The notes under the pieces: generated by a model
Told to the model about the DNA's origin: nothing
Database searches by the model: none
The model's input: the letters and a program-made list of their open reading frames with translations, nothing else
Part shown: positions 36,868-45,274 of the stretch, piece after piece
Numbering within the stretch: the stretch's first letter is position 1
Layout of the letters: the number at the start of each line of letters is the position of its first letter
Program-made: the position numbers and the translations under genes
NCBI RefSeq assembly: GCF_035918095.1
Contig: NZ_CP109137.1
Span: 7,938,001-8,002,000, forward strand
Direction: 5' to 3'
DNA from: Streptomyces sp. NBC_01750
GTDB lineage: Bacteria > Actinomycetota > Actinomycetes > Streptomycetales > Streptomycetaceae
DNA: 64,000 nt

Positions 36868-37044
36868 TTACCCGCGGCTTCGGCCGTATCGGCGCCCGCC
36901 GCGACTGCGACCGCGGCCGCGCATGGCGAACCCGGCGATCCAGACGACCAGCAGTACTACCGCGACGTACCAGAGGATCTGCATGGTGAAGCCGAACCCG
37001 AACAGAGCCAGGATCAGCAGAAGGAGAAGTATCCAGAGCAGCAT
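36868..37044 (-). CDS. Small hydrophobic protein
   Basis: 58 aa: two hydrophobic helices MLLWILLLLLILALFGFGFT and MQILWYVAVVLLVVWIAGFA, then the Arg/Gly-rich tail MRGRGRSRGG and RRYGRSRG. TGGAGGCG precedes ATG 37044 by 7 bases. Typical of the tiny membrane proteins (Lmo0937-like) found with CsbD and PRC-barrel stress genes. Confidence 0.7.
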   Translation of the reverse strand: MLLWILLLLLILALFGFGFTMQILWYVAVVLLVVWIAGFAMRGRGRSRGGRRYGRSRG

Positions 37045-37187
37045 GGCTGCGCCTCCACGCGGTCACAGGGACATGTCCTGCGTTCCGCGGGGGCTGGGCG
37101 AAGCGAAGGTGAAGGCTTTGCCCGGGAAATCCGGAGCACCACAGCCCTACGCCGTCGTTGTCAGTCAACGCCGGGCGACGTCCCCTG

Positions 37188-37370
37188 TCAACGTACTGTC
37201 GACACTGGGGAGTTCTGGGCGAGAGCCGGGGCTGCCTGGGTGGATGGGGCCTCGGGGCCGGCTTCGGGCGGCTCAGCCGGTGGCAGGACGTGATCCTCCC
37301 ACCAGGCCAGGCCCATCACGGTGGCGAGCAGGACGAAGGGGACCGAAACCGGAACGATCAGCGCGTACAT
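37188..37370 (-). CDS. Small membrane protein
   Basis: 60 aa, MYALIVPVSVPFVLLATVMG then LAWWEDHVLPPAE and a proline/alanine-rich tail to STVR. One membrane helix. A broken paralogue is seen at about 34885-35270. No clear ribosome binding site, so start is tentative. Confidence 0.5.
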   Translation of the reverse strand: MYALIVPVSVPFVLLATVMGLAWWEDHVLPPAEPPEAGPEAPSTQAAPALAQNSPVSTVR

Positions 37371-38027
37371 GTGTACCGCCAGTTGTCGGATACGTGCGAC
37401 GCGGCGGGCAGCGGAAGCGGCCCGCACGGTGGCGCATCGAGGCTGCGCCGGGATCGCGTAGCGACGGCGACTGCGGGACGGCCACGCTCGTGACGAGGCA
37501 GGTTCCGGCATCGATGCGCAAGGTGCGCCCACGAGGGAGCGCGGTAACTTCTCGACGCTGCCGGGGGCCCGGGCCGCACCACGGACGCTAGTCGCCGAAG
37601 CACTCCCTGAACAGGCGTCAGGCGGCCATCTGACGCCCGGCAGGGCTGTCTTGCGGCGTACACGCAGGACTACGCCGGCCGGAGAGTCCCCAGCCCCCGG
37701 ATGCCATGACCTGTTCCGCTCCGAGGAGCTCGTGCCGCACAGAGGGTCGCTTTCTTCCCCGTCGCCCTGGGGCTCTCCACTTGGCTGGGGAGGCTGCGCA
37801 GAGGTCAATCCGATGGTCGGGAGCGCAGGGAAGCCCATCCCGGTCTGCCCGGCGCCGACTGCACCGGCTGGACCGGTGCGGCGCCCAGGAGCAGTCACAG
37901 GGTGCGCTGGTTTCGGGTAGCGGATGGGGGCACACTGAGAAGTGCTGAGGTCACAGGCCCGGGGCGAGGCGCGACCACCGGTCGGCGAGCACGCCCCGAG
38001 CGGTCGGGCCTCCGGGAGGGATCCAGG
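37371..38027. other. Intergenic region
   Basis: No domain-bearing frame found. The last 60 bases contain the GGAGGGATCCAGG leader of the PRC-barrel gene. Confidence 0.4.
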
Positions 38028-38384
38028 ATGATCCACGTGGGCGATATCCGCGAGTGGCGCGGCCACGATGTCATTGACCGCGACGGACACAAGATCGGCA
38101 TGCTGGAAGCGATCTATGTGGACACCAGCACCGACGAGCCGGCCATGGCGACCGTCCAGACCGGTCTGCCCACGCGTCACCGCCTGGTCTTCGTACCGCT
38201 GGACGGCGCGACTGTCGGACCCGGCTACGTCAAGGTCACCTACGACAAGGCGCTGGTGAAGGAGTGCCCCTCGATCGGCACGGACGACGTCCTGCCGGCC
38301 GAGGAAGAGGAACCGATCTTCAAGCACTACGGCCTGACCTACCAGCCGGGCACCGGCGGCGAGCGCCAACTCGCCCGGCGCTGA
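38028..38384 (+). CDS. PRC-barrel domain protein
   Basis: 118 aa: MIHVGDIREWRGHDVIDRDG, KIGMLEAIYVDTSTDEPAM, HRLVFVPLDGATVGPGYVKV, YDKALVKECPSIGTDDVLPA. The PRC-barrel (photoreaction-centre H-subunit-like) fold is typical of actinobacterial stress proteins. ATG 38028 follows GGGAGGGATCC. Nearby small membrane proteins may partner with it. Confidence 0.8.
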   Translation: MIHVGDIREWRGHDVIDRDGHKIGMLEAIYVDTSTDEPAMATVQTGLPTRHRLVFVPLDGATVGPGYVKVTYDKALVKECPSIGTDDVLPAEEEEPIFKHYGLTYQPGTGGERQLARR

Positions 38385-38419
38385 GCGCCCGCTCCTACAA
38401 AGGAGGCATCCGCGTCACG

Positions 38420-38585
38420 GTGCTGTTCCTTGTCGCCCTCGTCGTGGCGATCGTGCTGGGCATCATCGGCGTGGCCGTCGAGGGCATGCTCTATCTGTTC
38501 TCCATCGGCGCAGCTCCTCGTGGCCGGTATGGCGTACCTCGCTGTTCGCTCGGCATTGCACTCACACCGACGACCGGCCCGCTGA
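38420..38585 (+). pseudogene. Small membrane protein, frameshifted first copy
   Basis: GTG start with AAAGGAGG upstream; LFLVALVVAIVLGIIGVAVE matches LFLLLAMAAVVVGIIGAVAE of the intact copy at 38624. A 1-base indel after LYLFSIG moves the rest (QLLVAGMAYLAVRSALHSHR) to another frame that stops at 38585. The two copies share the GGAGGCATCCGCGTCA leader type. Confidence 0.65.
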
Positions 38586-38623
38586 CGCGCAGGCTCACCA
38601 CTTCCGAAGGAGGCGTCTGCGTC

Positions 38624-38794
38624 ATGACTCTCTTCCTGCTCCTCGCCATGGCGGCCGTCGTGGTGGGTATCATCGGCGCGGTGGCAGAGGGGCTGGGCTA
38701 CCTGCTGATCATCGGCATCGTGCTCCTCGGGGCCGATCTGGCCTTCATCGCCGTGCGATGGTCCCGGTCCTCCGGTCGCCACCCCATCCGATAG
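38624..38794 (+). CDS. Small membrane protein, intact second copy
   Basis: 56 aa: MTLFLLLAMAAVVVGIIGAV, AEGLGYLLIIGIVLLGADLA, FIAVRWSRSSGRHPIR. Two membrane helices and a basic tail. GAAGGAGGC lies 11 bases before ATG 38624. Tandem duplicate of the frameshifted copy upstream. Confidence 0.7.
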   Translation: MTLFLLLAMAAVVVGIIGAVAEGLGYLLIIGIVLLGADLAFIAVRWSRSSGRHPIR

Positions 38795-39256
38795 CCCTGG
38801 CGGAAACTCATCGTCGCCGGCACCAGGGAGGCCTGGCCGCCCGCGACATGTTGCCCAACCCCGAGCAACAGCATCGAGTTCCTCGCGCGCCTGCTCGGCG
38901 TCAGCACCTGCACCCTCTACGACCACATCCCCTCCCTGAACTGCGCTCCTCTCGCACCTCCACCGAGCTCAAAGCAGCACGACGTGAACTACGGCTATCA
39001 CCGCGCCAAGGGCAACGCGCCCGTGCTCGGCGCCACCCGCCCCGACGAACAGGGCCCCTTCGGCCGCTGACCCAAACCAGGCGTGGACGAGAACACCCGC
39101 GGTGAACCGGTCGCGTCGGCCGCCAGGCGGCGCTCGACCTCGCAGTCGAGCCGCTGAAGCAGCAACTCGGTACGGCCACGCCGCACTTCTACCGCTGGAC
39201 CCCGCATGCCGGAGGCGGCCTGAGGCACCCCGTACAGAGCGCCGACGCACTACGCT
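38795..39256. other. Degenerate region
   Basis: In one plus frame SIEFLARLLGVSTCTLYDHI resembles the C-terminal HTH of recombinases, suggesting a lost resolvase, but no catalytic part or start is visible. Otherwise nothing supportable. Confidence 0.35.
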
Positions 39257-39350
39257 GTGAACAGACGGCTGACTTGCGAAGAGGCCGCGCGGCTCCACCC
39301 TCGGGCGAAGAGGGCGGGGCCCTTTTCATCGGTAAGGCACTCCGCTGCGC
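39257..39350 (+). repeat. 94-bp direct repeat copy B with terminator-like hairpin
   Basis: Matches 6712-6804; CCCTCGGGCGAAGAGGG stem followed by TTTT. GTGGAC repeats spaced about 11 bases follow at 39436-39462, as after copy A. No tRNA half lies nearby, so this may mark a decayed internal attachment region. Confidence 0.6.
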
Positions 39351-39535
39351 GCCTCTTCAAAACCCTCGGCGCTCCAGGTCACAGCCTGCACAGATGCCTT
39401 CAACGAGATACCCATGGGGCCCGCGGAAGGGCGCGCGTGGACCCGTAGTGGACACGCGGTGGACGGACCGCGCCCTCGTCTCGTGTGCCCGTTCTGGGGG
39501 CGTGCCGGTGCGTACTGTGTGGTCGTCTTGAGATG

Positions 39536-39978
39536 CTGGCGAGCAAGATCACCTTCGCGGGGCTGCTCGCCTCCGGCATCGGTACGCAAGCGGGAGCAGA
39601 CGAGGGGGCTGGGCCTGAAGCGGCCCGGACGAAAACGGGCCGGCTGGCCGTTGCTGACGCGCAGTTCCCCCCCGATCGCTCAGATTTTTGGTGGCAGGCT
39701 CTCATCGCTGGGTTGCCCCGGCGATTGCTGGAGGCGTACAGGAAACGGCCCGAATTGATAACGGCTCTGAAGGGTCGCTGCCCGGATGTCGCCCAACAGG
39801 CTGTGGGACTCGCCGGGAAGACCGGTGCTCATCGACGCGCCCCAGTGCTGGCCCTCGAGGACGGCAGCGGGCGCATCACCGAAGAGCTCCGGCGCTCTTC
39901 CCCATCGACTTCGCCGCCGAACAGTCCGAAAAGCAGACGGCACCGGCCGAGCCCGCCCGACGGAAGCGTGCCGCCTGA
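39536..39978 (+). pseudogene. Unrecognised remnant upstream of TniQ
   Basis: A plus-strand frame WWQALIAGLPRRLLEAYRKR changes frame near 39890 to reach FPIDFAAEQSEKQTAPAEPA and RRKRAA ending at 39978. The position directly before the TniQ remnant, and the basic C-terminus, suggest the end of a TniB-like ATPase, but no Walker motif is present. Tentative. Confidence 0.3.
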
Positions 39979-39984
39979 TGCCTG

Positions 39985-40543
39985 CGCACGCTGCCCGACG
40001 CAGTCCCATCCGCTCGGCACGAAATCGCCGTCTCCTACGTCAGCCGCCTGGCCACTCTCCACGGGCTGGGCACCCACGCCCTCTGGATCGCGGTCACCCG
40101 TTCGGAACCGCCTGTGCCGCCCGCCGTGTTCCCATCCCTGAACGACTCGCCGCGCTGACCGGCCGCGGCGTTCACGCCTTCGCCGGAGCCTTGCCGGAAC
40201 TGCGCGAACCCGCCACCGGACTGGGCGATGTTTCCGCCACGCGCCGCAGGCCGGCTGCCACCTCTGCGATGCCCGTCACCGCGGTGGCCGTGTGGTCCGG
40301 CTCCTGCCGGACCACACTTACGTCTGTCTGCGGCACAACACCTGGATCGGCCCGCCCGACATCGACCAGCCGGCCGTCGATCTCGCTCAGCTTCCGGAGG
40401 TCGTCGACGCCCAGCGCCGGCACCTGCGCATCATGCAGCGTTACGGCTGGGAAGCGACCTACGACGCGGTGCTGAGCGCCCTCATGATCTGCGCGCACAT
40501 CTGGGCCGACGGACGTCTGCCGGGCGAGACGTTCCGCTCCTAG
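39985..40543 (+). pseudogene. TniQ family protein, decayed
   Basis: Readable in pieces: RTLPDAVPSARHEIAVSYVS and LATLHGLGTHALWIA, then frame changes to IPERLAALTGRGVHAFAGAL and PELREPA, then VRLLPDHTYVCLRHNTWIGP and DLAQLPEVVDAQRRHLRIMQ ending with a TAG at 40541-40543. TniQ is the target-selection subunit of Tn5053/Tn7-like transposons. Frameshifts show it is dead. The zinc-ribbon cysteines are partly present (CHLCDA, VCLRH). Confidence 0.6.
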
Positions 40544-40722
40544 GGCGTGTATCGGGTCGTGATCAATGAGCATCGCAGCCTCCGGGGTGGGTGCCCCGTC
40601 TGGGGTGCGGGGCCCGGCGATCTGCGGCTGCGCCGTGTGGGTGCGAGTGACCGGAAGCGTTGCCGCAGGCAGGCAGCGGCGGGGCCCGAGGGCCCCGGCT
40701 GCGTGCCCGCCGGGACGGTGTG

Positions 40723-41301
40723 TCAGACCATGGCGAGCCGGTCCACCAACAGCTCCACCCTCGGCTCAGCGTCCTCGGGCAGCAGGCGGCCCGCTCGGGT
40801 CAGGGTCGCCAGGCCGTGCAGAGCCGCCCAGAACACCTCGGTGAACAGCCCCGGGTGGACGCCGTCGCCGGCGACCTCGGCGAGGCACTCGAGCAGGGCG
40901 GCGAAGGCGTCCTTCAGCGGCTCGGGGGTGTCCTCCTGCGCGTACGCCAGGCCGCCGTCGAGCTGGAACAAGGCGTCGTAGACCGCCGGGTTGTGCTCGG
41001 CGAAGTCGAGGTAGGCGCGGGCGAGGGCGGCGACCCGCTCGCGCGGGCCGTCCGTGGCGGAGGTCGCGGCCCGCAGCGCCGCGGCCATCTCGGTGGCGCC
41101 CTCCAGGGCGACGGCGCCGATGATCTCGCGCTTGCCGCGGAAGTGGCTGTAGAGGACGGGCTGGCTGTACTCGATGCGCTCGGCGAGCCGGCGGGTGGTG
41201 ACTGCGTCCCAGCCCTGCTGCTCGGCGAGTTCGCGGGCTGTCGCCACGATGAGGCGCTCGCGCTCCGCCCGTTCGCGCTCCTTGCGTTCCTTTACCGACA
41301 T
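40723..41301 (-). CDS. TetR family regulator with WHG-type C-terminal domain
   Basis: 192 aa. A charged N-terminus (MSVKERKERERAERERLIVA) leads into an HTH (RLAERIEYSQPVLYSHFRG). The C-terminal domain contains FWAALHGLATLTRAG, the WHG signature in which Trp-His-Gly-type residues line the ligand pocket. Divergent to a DUF1772 membrane gene with three TAGC-rich inverted repeats between them, so it very likely controls that gene and itself. Confidence 0.85.
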   Translation of the reverse strand: MSVKERKERERAERERLIVATARELAEQQGWDAVTTRRLAERIEYSQPVLYSHFRGKREIIGAVALEGATEMAAALRAATSATDGPRERVAALARAYLDFAEHNPAVYDALFQLDGGLAYAQEDTPEPLKDAFAALLECLAEVAGDGVHPGLFTEVFWAALHGLATLTRAGRLLPEDAEPRVELLVDRLAMV

Positions 41302-41310
41302 GAATCGATC

Positions 41311-41374
41311 CTAGCATCGCTAGACAACCGAGCGTTAGCAGTACTAGCGTTGCCCCATCATCTAGCAACGCTAG
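41311..41374. promoter_or_regulatory. TetR operator cluster
   Basis: CTAGCATCGCTAG (41311-41323) and CTAGCAACGCTAG (41362-41374), same half-sites CTAGC/GCTAG, plus an imperfect CGTTAGCAGTACTAGCG (41333-41349) between. They fill the intergenic region of the divergent TetR and DUF1772 genes. Confidence 0.75.
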
Positions 41375-41391
41375 TTCACGGAGGGATCGTC

Positions 41392-41838
41392 ATGCTCAAC
41401 ACACTCGAGGTCGTCACCACCGTCGTCGTCGGCCTGATGGTGGGGGTGGAGTTCTCCGTCGCCTTCATCATGAACCGGATCCTGGACGCGCTTCCCGAGG
41501 ACAGCGGCCAGCTCGGCCACGCCCACGGCGGCCGGATGCTCGGCGCCCTGATGCCGTTCTGGTACATAGGCTCGCTCGTCCTCAGCGCGATCTGGGCCGT
41601 CGCCGGATGGCACCGCCCCGGCGCCGGCCTCGTAGTCATCGCCGCCGGACTGCTGATCCTCAGCGTGGTCATGTCGATCCTGCTGCTCGTCCCGATCAAC
41701 AACCGAAACAAGACCTGGACCCCCGAGAACCGGCCCGCCGACTGGAAGGAGCAGCTGCACCGCTGGAACCGCTACCACTACATCCGCGTCGCCGTCATCG
41801 TCGCCGCGTTCACCCTGCTGGTTGCCGCCCTCGCCTGA
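41392..41838 (+). CDS. DUF1772-family membrane protein
   Basis: 148 aa with four hydrophobic segments (VVTTVVVGLMVGVEFSVAFI; FWYIGSLVLSAIWAVAG; LVVIAAGLLILSVVMSILL; VAVIVAAFTLLVAALA) and the family motif VPINNRNKTWTPENRPADWK and LHRWNRYHYIRV. DUF1772 includes anthrone-oxygenase-like proteins. ATG 41392 follows GGAGGG. Under probable TetR control. Confidence 0.8.
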   Translation: MLNTLEVVTTVVVGLMVGVEFSVAFIMNRILDALPEDSGQLGHAHGGRMLGALMPFWYIGSLVLSAIWAVAGWHRPGAGLVVIAAGLLILSVVMSILLLVPINNRNKTWTPENRPADWKEQLHRWNRYHYIRVAVIVAAFTLLVAALA

Positions 41839-42157
41839 TACCACCGCTGCCTCGACATGCACTGGTTCGCCCCCGTATCGACGGCTTTTGTCCCGTCGGC
41901 GTGAGCCGGAGAGGGCATCGGATTTCTGACCCCGCGGGCCGAGGCCGCGCCGGTGGCCAATCCCCACTCCTCGGGGGCGGCTGACCACCGAAATCCCGAC
42001 ATTCGGGAATGCAGCTGCCGCTCAGATCCCGCAACTGCGATCCCGGCAAGCTGCGGCCCTCGATCGGCCGCGTCCACGCGGCCTGATCAGGCCCCACACG
42101 ACTCGGCAAGCTCCACGAAGCTCACCAAGCTGACGAAGACTCGCATGGAGAAGAACA
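41839..42157. other. Intergenic region within the IS5 unit
   Basis: No gene supported. Lies between two membrane genes; the last bases carry the GGAGAAG ribosome binding site for the next gene. Confidence 0.4.
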
Positions 42158-42583
42158 ATGTCGCTGAAGAAGATCAACACCGTCCTGGCCGCCGCCTTCA
42201 TCCTCTTCATCCTCTGGTTCGGGACGGAGTACATCCTGAGCCCGGAGACGACGGCGCCGGGCTACGGCCTGCCGAGCTGGCCGTCCGGCGACGGCGACGG
42301 CTTCCTGATCATCAAGGGAATCCGCGACGTCGTCTTGGCCCTGGTTCTGGGCATCCTGCTGGTGACGGGTCACCGCCGGGCGCTGGGCTGGGTGCTGCTG
42401 ACGGAAGCACTCGCCGCGTACGGCGACATGACCAACGTGCTGGCCCACCACGGCTCCGTGGCCACCGCGCTCGGCGTCCACTGCCTGACCGCGACACTGA
42501 TGGTGGTCAACGGCCTGCTGATCATGCGCGAGACCCGCAACGTCGCGGCCGCTCCGGAAACGCCCGCCCCGCAGCCCGCCTAG
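42158..42583 (+). CDS. DUF4267-like membrane protein
   Basis: 141 aa with four predicted helices: INTVLAAAFILFILWFGTEY, VVLALVLGILLVTGHRRALG, LLTEALAAYGDMTNVLA and CLTATLMVVNGLLIM. The pattern with FLIIKGIRDVVLALVLG and HRRALGWVLL is that of the DUF4267 family. Second passenger gene of the IS5 unit; 320 bp after DUF1772 with its own ribosome binding site, and it may share the TetR promoter. Confidence 0.7.
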   Translation: MSLKKINTVLAAAFILFILWFGTEYILSPETTAPGYGLPSWPSGDGDGFLIIKGIRDVVLALVLGILLVTGHRRALGWVLLTEALAAYGDMTNVLAHHGSVATALGVHCLTATLMVVNGLLIMRETRNVAAAPETPAPQPA

Positions 42584-42659
42584 CGCCATTCGGGCCGTGA
42601 TCAATCCGTGGGTTTCGCCCCGTTCCAGGCCCTGGCCCGGTAGACCGTCGTGCGTGACA

Positions 42660-43660
42660 CGCGCGCAACTGACGGACGAAGGAAGAGTGGGAGTTCATCG
42701 AGCCGCACCTGCCGATCGGCGAGTACGGCCCGTACCCCAAGACCCTGCGGCAGCAGTTCGAGGGCGTGATCTGGTGGTTCCGGACCGGCGGGCAGTGGCG
42801 GGAGATGCCGAGCGAGTTCGGTGCCTGGTCAACCGTCTCCAACCGGTTCCGCCAGTGGCGTGACGCCGGAGTGTTCGAAGCCCTGCTGGAGGACCTGATC
42901 GCGGAGGCGGCGAAGCGGGGCGAGGTGGACCTGTCCCTGGTCAGCATCGACTCCACCAACACACGCGCCCACCACGACGCCGCCGGGATGCACCTGGGCC
43001 AGGAGGTCCTCACCGCCCTGGAGAAGACCGCCGCCGAAGAGGAGAAGGCCCCGCAAAAGGGGGCAGCCCCGAAGGACAAAGCGGACACGAGGCCGAAGCG
43101 GCCCCGGAGCGGGAGGAACGACGACGGGTCCGCCGCCCGCGAAAGCTCCGCCTGAAGACCGCCCTCTTGGGACGCTCGCGGGGCGGGCAGACCAGCAAGG
43201 TCCACCTCGCCGCCGACCGCAGGTGCCGCCCGCTGGCGTTCGTGCTGACCGCCGGACAGGCGGCCGGCAGCCCGCAGTTCATCCCCGTCCTACGGAAGAT
43301 CCGGGTCCGCGGGCCCGTCGGCCGCCCCCGTACCCGGCCGGACGCCGTCGCCGGGGACAAGGCTTACTCCTCCGGCGGTAATCGCTCCCACCTGCGCAAA
43401 CGCCACATCAAGGCGGTCATCCCGGGGAAGGCCGACCAGGCCGCCAACCGGAAGAGGAAGGGTTCCGGGGGTGGCCGCCCGTCGGCCACGACGCCGGCCT
43501 CTACAAGGAGAGGAACACCGTCGAGCGGCTGATCAACAAGCTCAAGGCATGGCGGGGCGTCGCCACTCGATACGACAAGATCCCGGACAGCTACCTCGCC
43601 GGCCTTTACCTGCGCGCCTCGATGATCTGGATCAAAGACCTCACCAGAGCGACTCATTGA
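42660..43660 (+). pseudogene. IS5-family transposase with frame breaks
   Basis: QLTDE is followed by an indel, then WEFIEPHLPIGEYGPYPKTL, VIWWFRTGGQWREMPSEFG, VDLSLVSIDSTNTRAHHDAA (first Asp) and, after a stop near 43153, RSRGGQTSKVHLAADRRCRP, VAGDKAYSSGGNRSHLRK (second Asp). A further frameshift precedes ERNTVERLINKLKAWRGVAT (final Glu). All DDE parts are present but in three frames, so it would need help in trans. Confidence 0.85.
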
Positions 43661-43683
43661 TCACGACCAGATACGCGCCCTAG

Positions 43684-44632
43684 TACAACTGGACAGCCGG
43701 ACGCACACCCTCATCCCCTTCGATCACGGCCCGGTCCTGTCTGCCCGGTGCTTGTGCCGGCTGCGGCGCTAACCGCACGAAGCCCCGGCTGTGGAGCGTG
43801 CCTGGCCGATCGTCCACGCAGTCAGGCGGGGAAACTGTGGCGCTCGCGGAGTCGAGGCCGGCGTAACGGCGCTGCTCGGAGCGGGTGCCCCCGGCTGGAG
43901 TGGGCAGCCGCGTGCCCCTTCTGTGGTCGAGGTCGACTATCTATCTGACCAGTGCGCAGAAATCTATGACGGCCGGAGTAGACATTGGGAGATGGCGTGG
44001 TTATGGTTTCTCTCGTAGCCGAGATCAAGCAAGGCCCGGCAGAAACGAACTGCCGGGCAGCAGTACACGCAGTTCGCAGGACGGTGCGGTGGTGGAGTTC
44101 CGAAGCCAGGGTTGTTGCAGGACGGCGACGGGACTGGCGACCGGACTGGGCGCCCGCAGTGATCAGGGGCCGCCGTGAGCAGTACCGCAGTGGCAATACC
44201 CGTAAGTGCAGTTCGAAGTACTCAGCAGTGAAGTCAGTGAGCAGCACCTCGGTGAAGGCGTCGGCTGCGGACGCGCGCACCGGGAAGTTCGGCAGTGGGG
44301 TTCTAAGCCAGAGCAGATTCAGGACGGGCGACGGGGCTGGCTGCCGAAGAGTGGCGCTGTTCGAGGCCACGAGCAGTTCGCAGTACCAGCAGTACGCAGT
44401 TCCGCAGTTCCCGTTTGGTAAGTAGCTCATCCAGAGGGAAGAACGGAGGAGTTGAGCGCCATCAGGATCGCCCGGGCGAATCTTGAGCCCGGGTACCGCA
44501 GGACATCGATAGTGAGGTGGTCTCCGGTCAGGCAACCGCGATCCCCGCGCCCCCGACAGCATCTCGGTCGGGTCTGCGGAAACAGAAGGCCGGCGCAGTA
44601 CCAGGGCCGGCAGATGGTGTAGCAGTTCCTTC
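43684..44632. other. Long leader region with GCAGT repeats
   Basis: 950 bp with no supportable gene before the MerR gene. The motif GCAGTTC/GCAGTAC recurs at least nine times between about 44047 and 44415 (for example GCAGTACACGCAGTTCGCAG, GTACCAGCAGTACGCAGTTC), and a GACGGGCGACGGG-type block occurs twice. Could be an untranslated RNA or a protein-binding array. Confidence 0.4.
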
Positions 44633-44664
44633 GGGGCCCTGGTGCCATATGGCACCAGGGCCCC
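44633..44664. promoter_or_regulatory. 32-bp perfect palindrome
   Basis: GGGGCCCTGGTGCCAT followed directly by its reverse complement, without a spacer, ending 25 bases before the MerR start. A stem this strong could be an attenuator or terminator for the upstream repeat region; the T-tract expected for termination is absent. Confidence 0.7.
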
Positions 44665-44689
44665 TCCACGCGTTCCACAGAGAGGTGCA

Positions 44690-45028
44690 ATGACAGCAGA
44701 CGACTCGTTCGGCCGTCTCGATGACGACGACTACCCCGCCTACACGATGGGCCGGGCCGCCGAGATGCTCGGCACCACCCAGGGCTTCCTCCGCGCCCTC
44801 GGCGAAGCCCGCCTGATCACCCCGCTCCGCTCCGCGGGCGGACACCGCCGCTACTCCCGCTACCAGCTGCGCATCGCGGCTCGCGCGCGTGAGCTCGTCG
44901 ACCAGGGCACCCCCATCGAGGCTGCCTGCCGCATCGTCATCCTCGAAGACCAGCTCGAAGAAGCCCAGCGCATCAACGCCGAATACCGCCGTGCCGCCGA
45001 GTCGGTGAATTCACCGCCCGCGGTCTGA
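44690..45028 (+). CDS. Small MerR-type regulator (BldC-like)
   Basis: 112 aa starting MTADDSFGRLDDDDYPAYTM. The HTH is GRAAEMLGTTQGFLRALGE; wing RSAGGHRRYSRYQLRIAAR; and a helix VDQGTPIEAACRIVILEDQL extends into a coiled dimerisation helix. No effector-binding domain is present, as in BldC-class proteins. AGAGAGGTGC precedes ATG 44690. It heads a cold-shock gene group (Csp, helicase, CBS) and is probably its regulator. Confidence 0.8.
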   Translation: MTADDSFGRLDDDDYPAYTMGRAAEMLGTTQGFLRALGEARLITPLRSAGGHRRYSRYQLRIAARARELVDQGTPIEAACRIVILEDQLEEAQRINAEYRRAAESVNSPPAV

Positions 45029-45274
45029 GGTGACGCGCGCTCGACAGGTACCGGCGGGTTCCGCACACGCGGGGGTGAGGCGCATGGGTCGCTTCCTGTG
45101 GTGACAGGGTGTGCGGACGTTTAGCGTCTGCGTCAGCTGTCATGATTCGGAAGTTCCCCTTCGCCCATGTCTTCGGCGTGGGCATTCTGCTGTGCTGTGC
45201 CGCCGGAAACAGGGGCGATCACCTCCGCCTTCCGCATGTCGTGGGAGGCGTTCATCGACTGGAAGGCATGAGAC

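Larger units (their letters stand above)
40540..43683. mobile_element. IS5-bounded unit carrying three passenger genes
   Basis: 31-bp inverted repeats lie at 40540-40570 (CTAGGGCGTGTATCGGGTCG...) and 43653-43683 (reverse complement CTAGGGCGCGTATCTGGTCG...); 29 of 31 bases match. Between them are a TetR gene, a DUF1772 gene, a DUF4267-like gene and a broken IS5-family transposase. A partial internal end (GGGCCGTGATCAATCC, 42594-42609) marks the original left end of the IS. The whole looks like an IS whose outer end captured neighbouring genes. CTAG at both ends fits TA/CTAG target use by IS427-type elements. Confidence 0.7.

Noticed and set aside
37188..38369. A 393-codon minus-strand frame
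   Set aside because: Only the last 60 codons look like a protein; most of it is antisense to the PRC-barrel gene.
43990..44425. CRISPR array
   Set aside because: The repeats are short (about 7 bp), irregularly spaced and lack spacers of constant length; no cas genes in the window.
43822..44655. A 277-codon minus-strand frame in the GCAGT repeat region
   Set aside because: No domain, no ribosome binding site, and composition follows the repeats.
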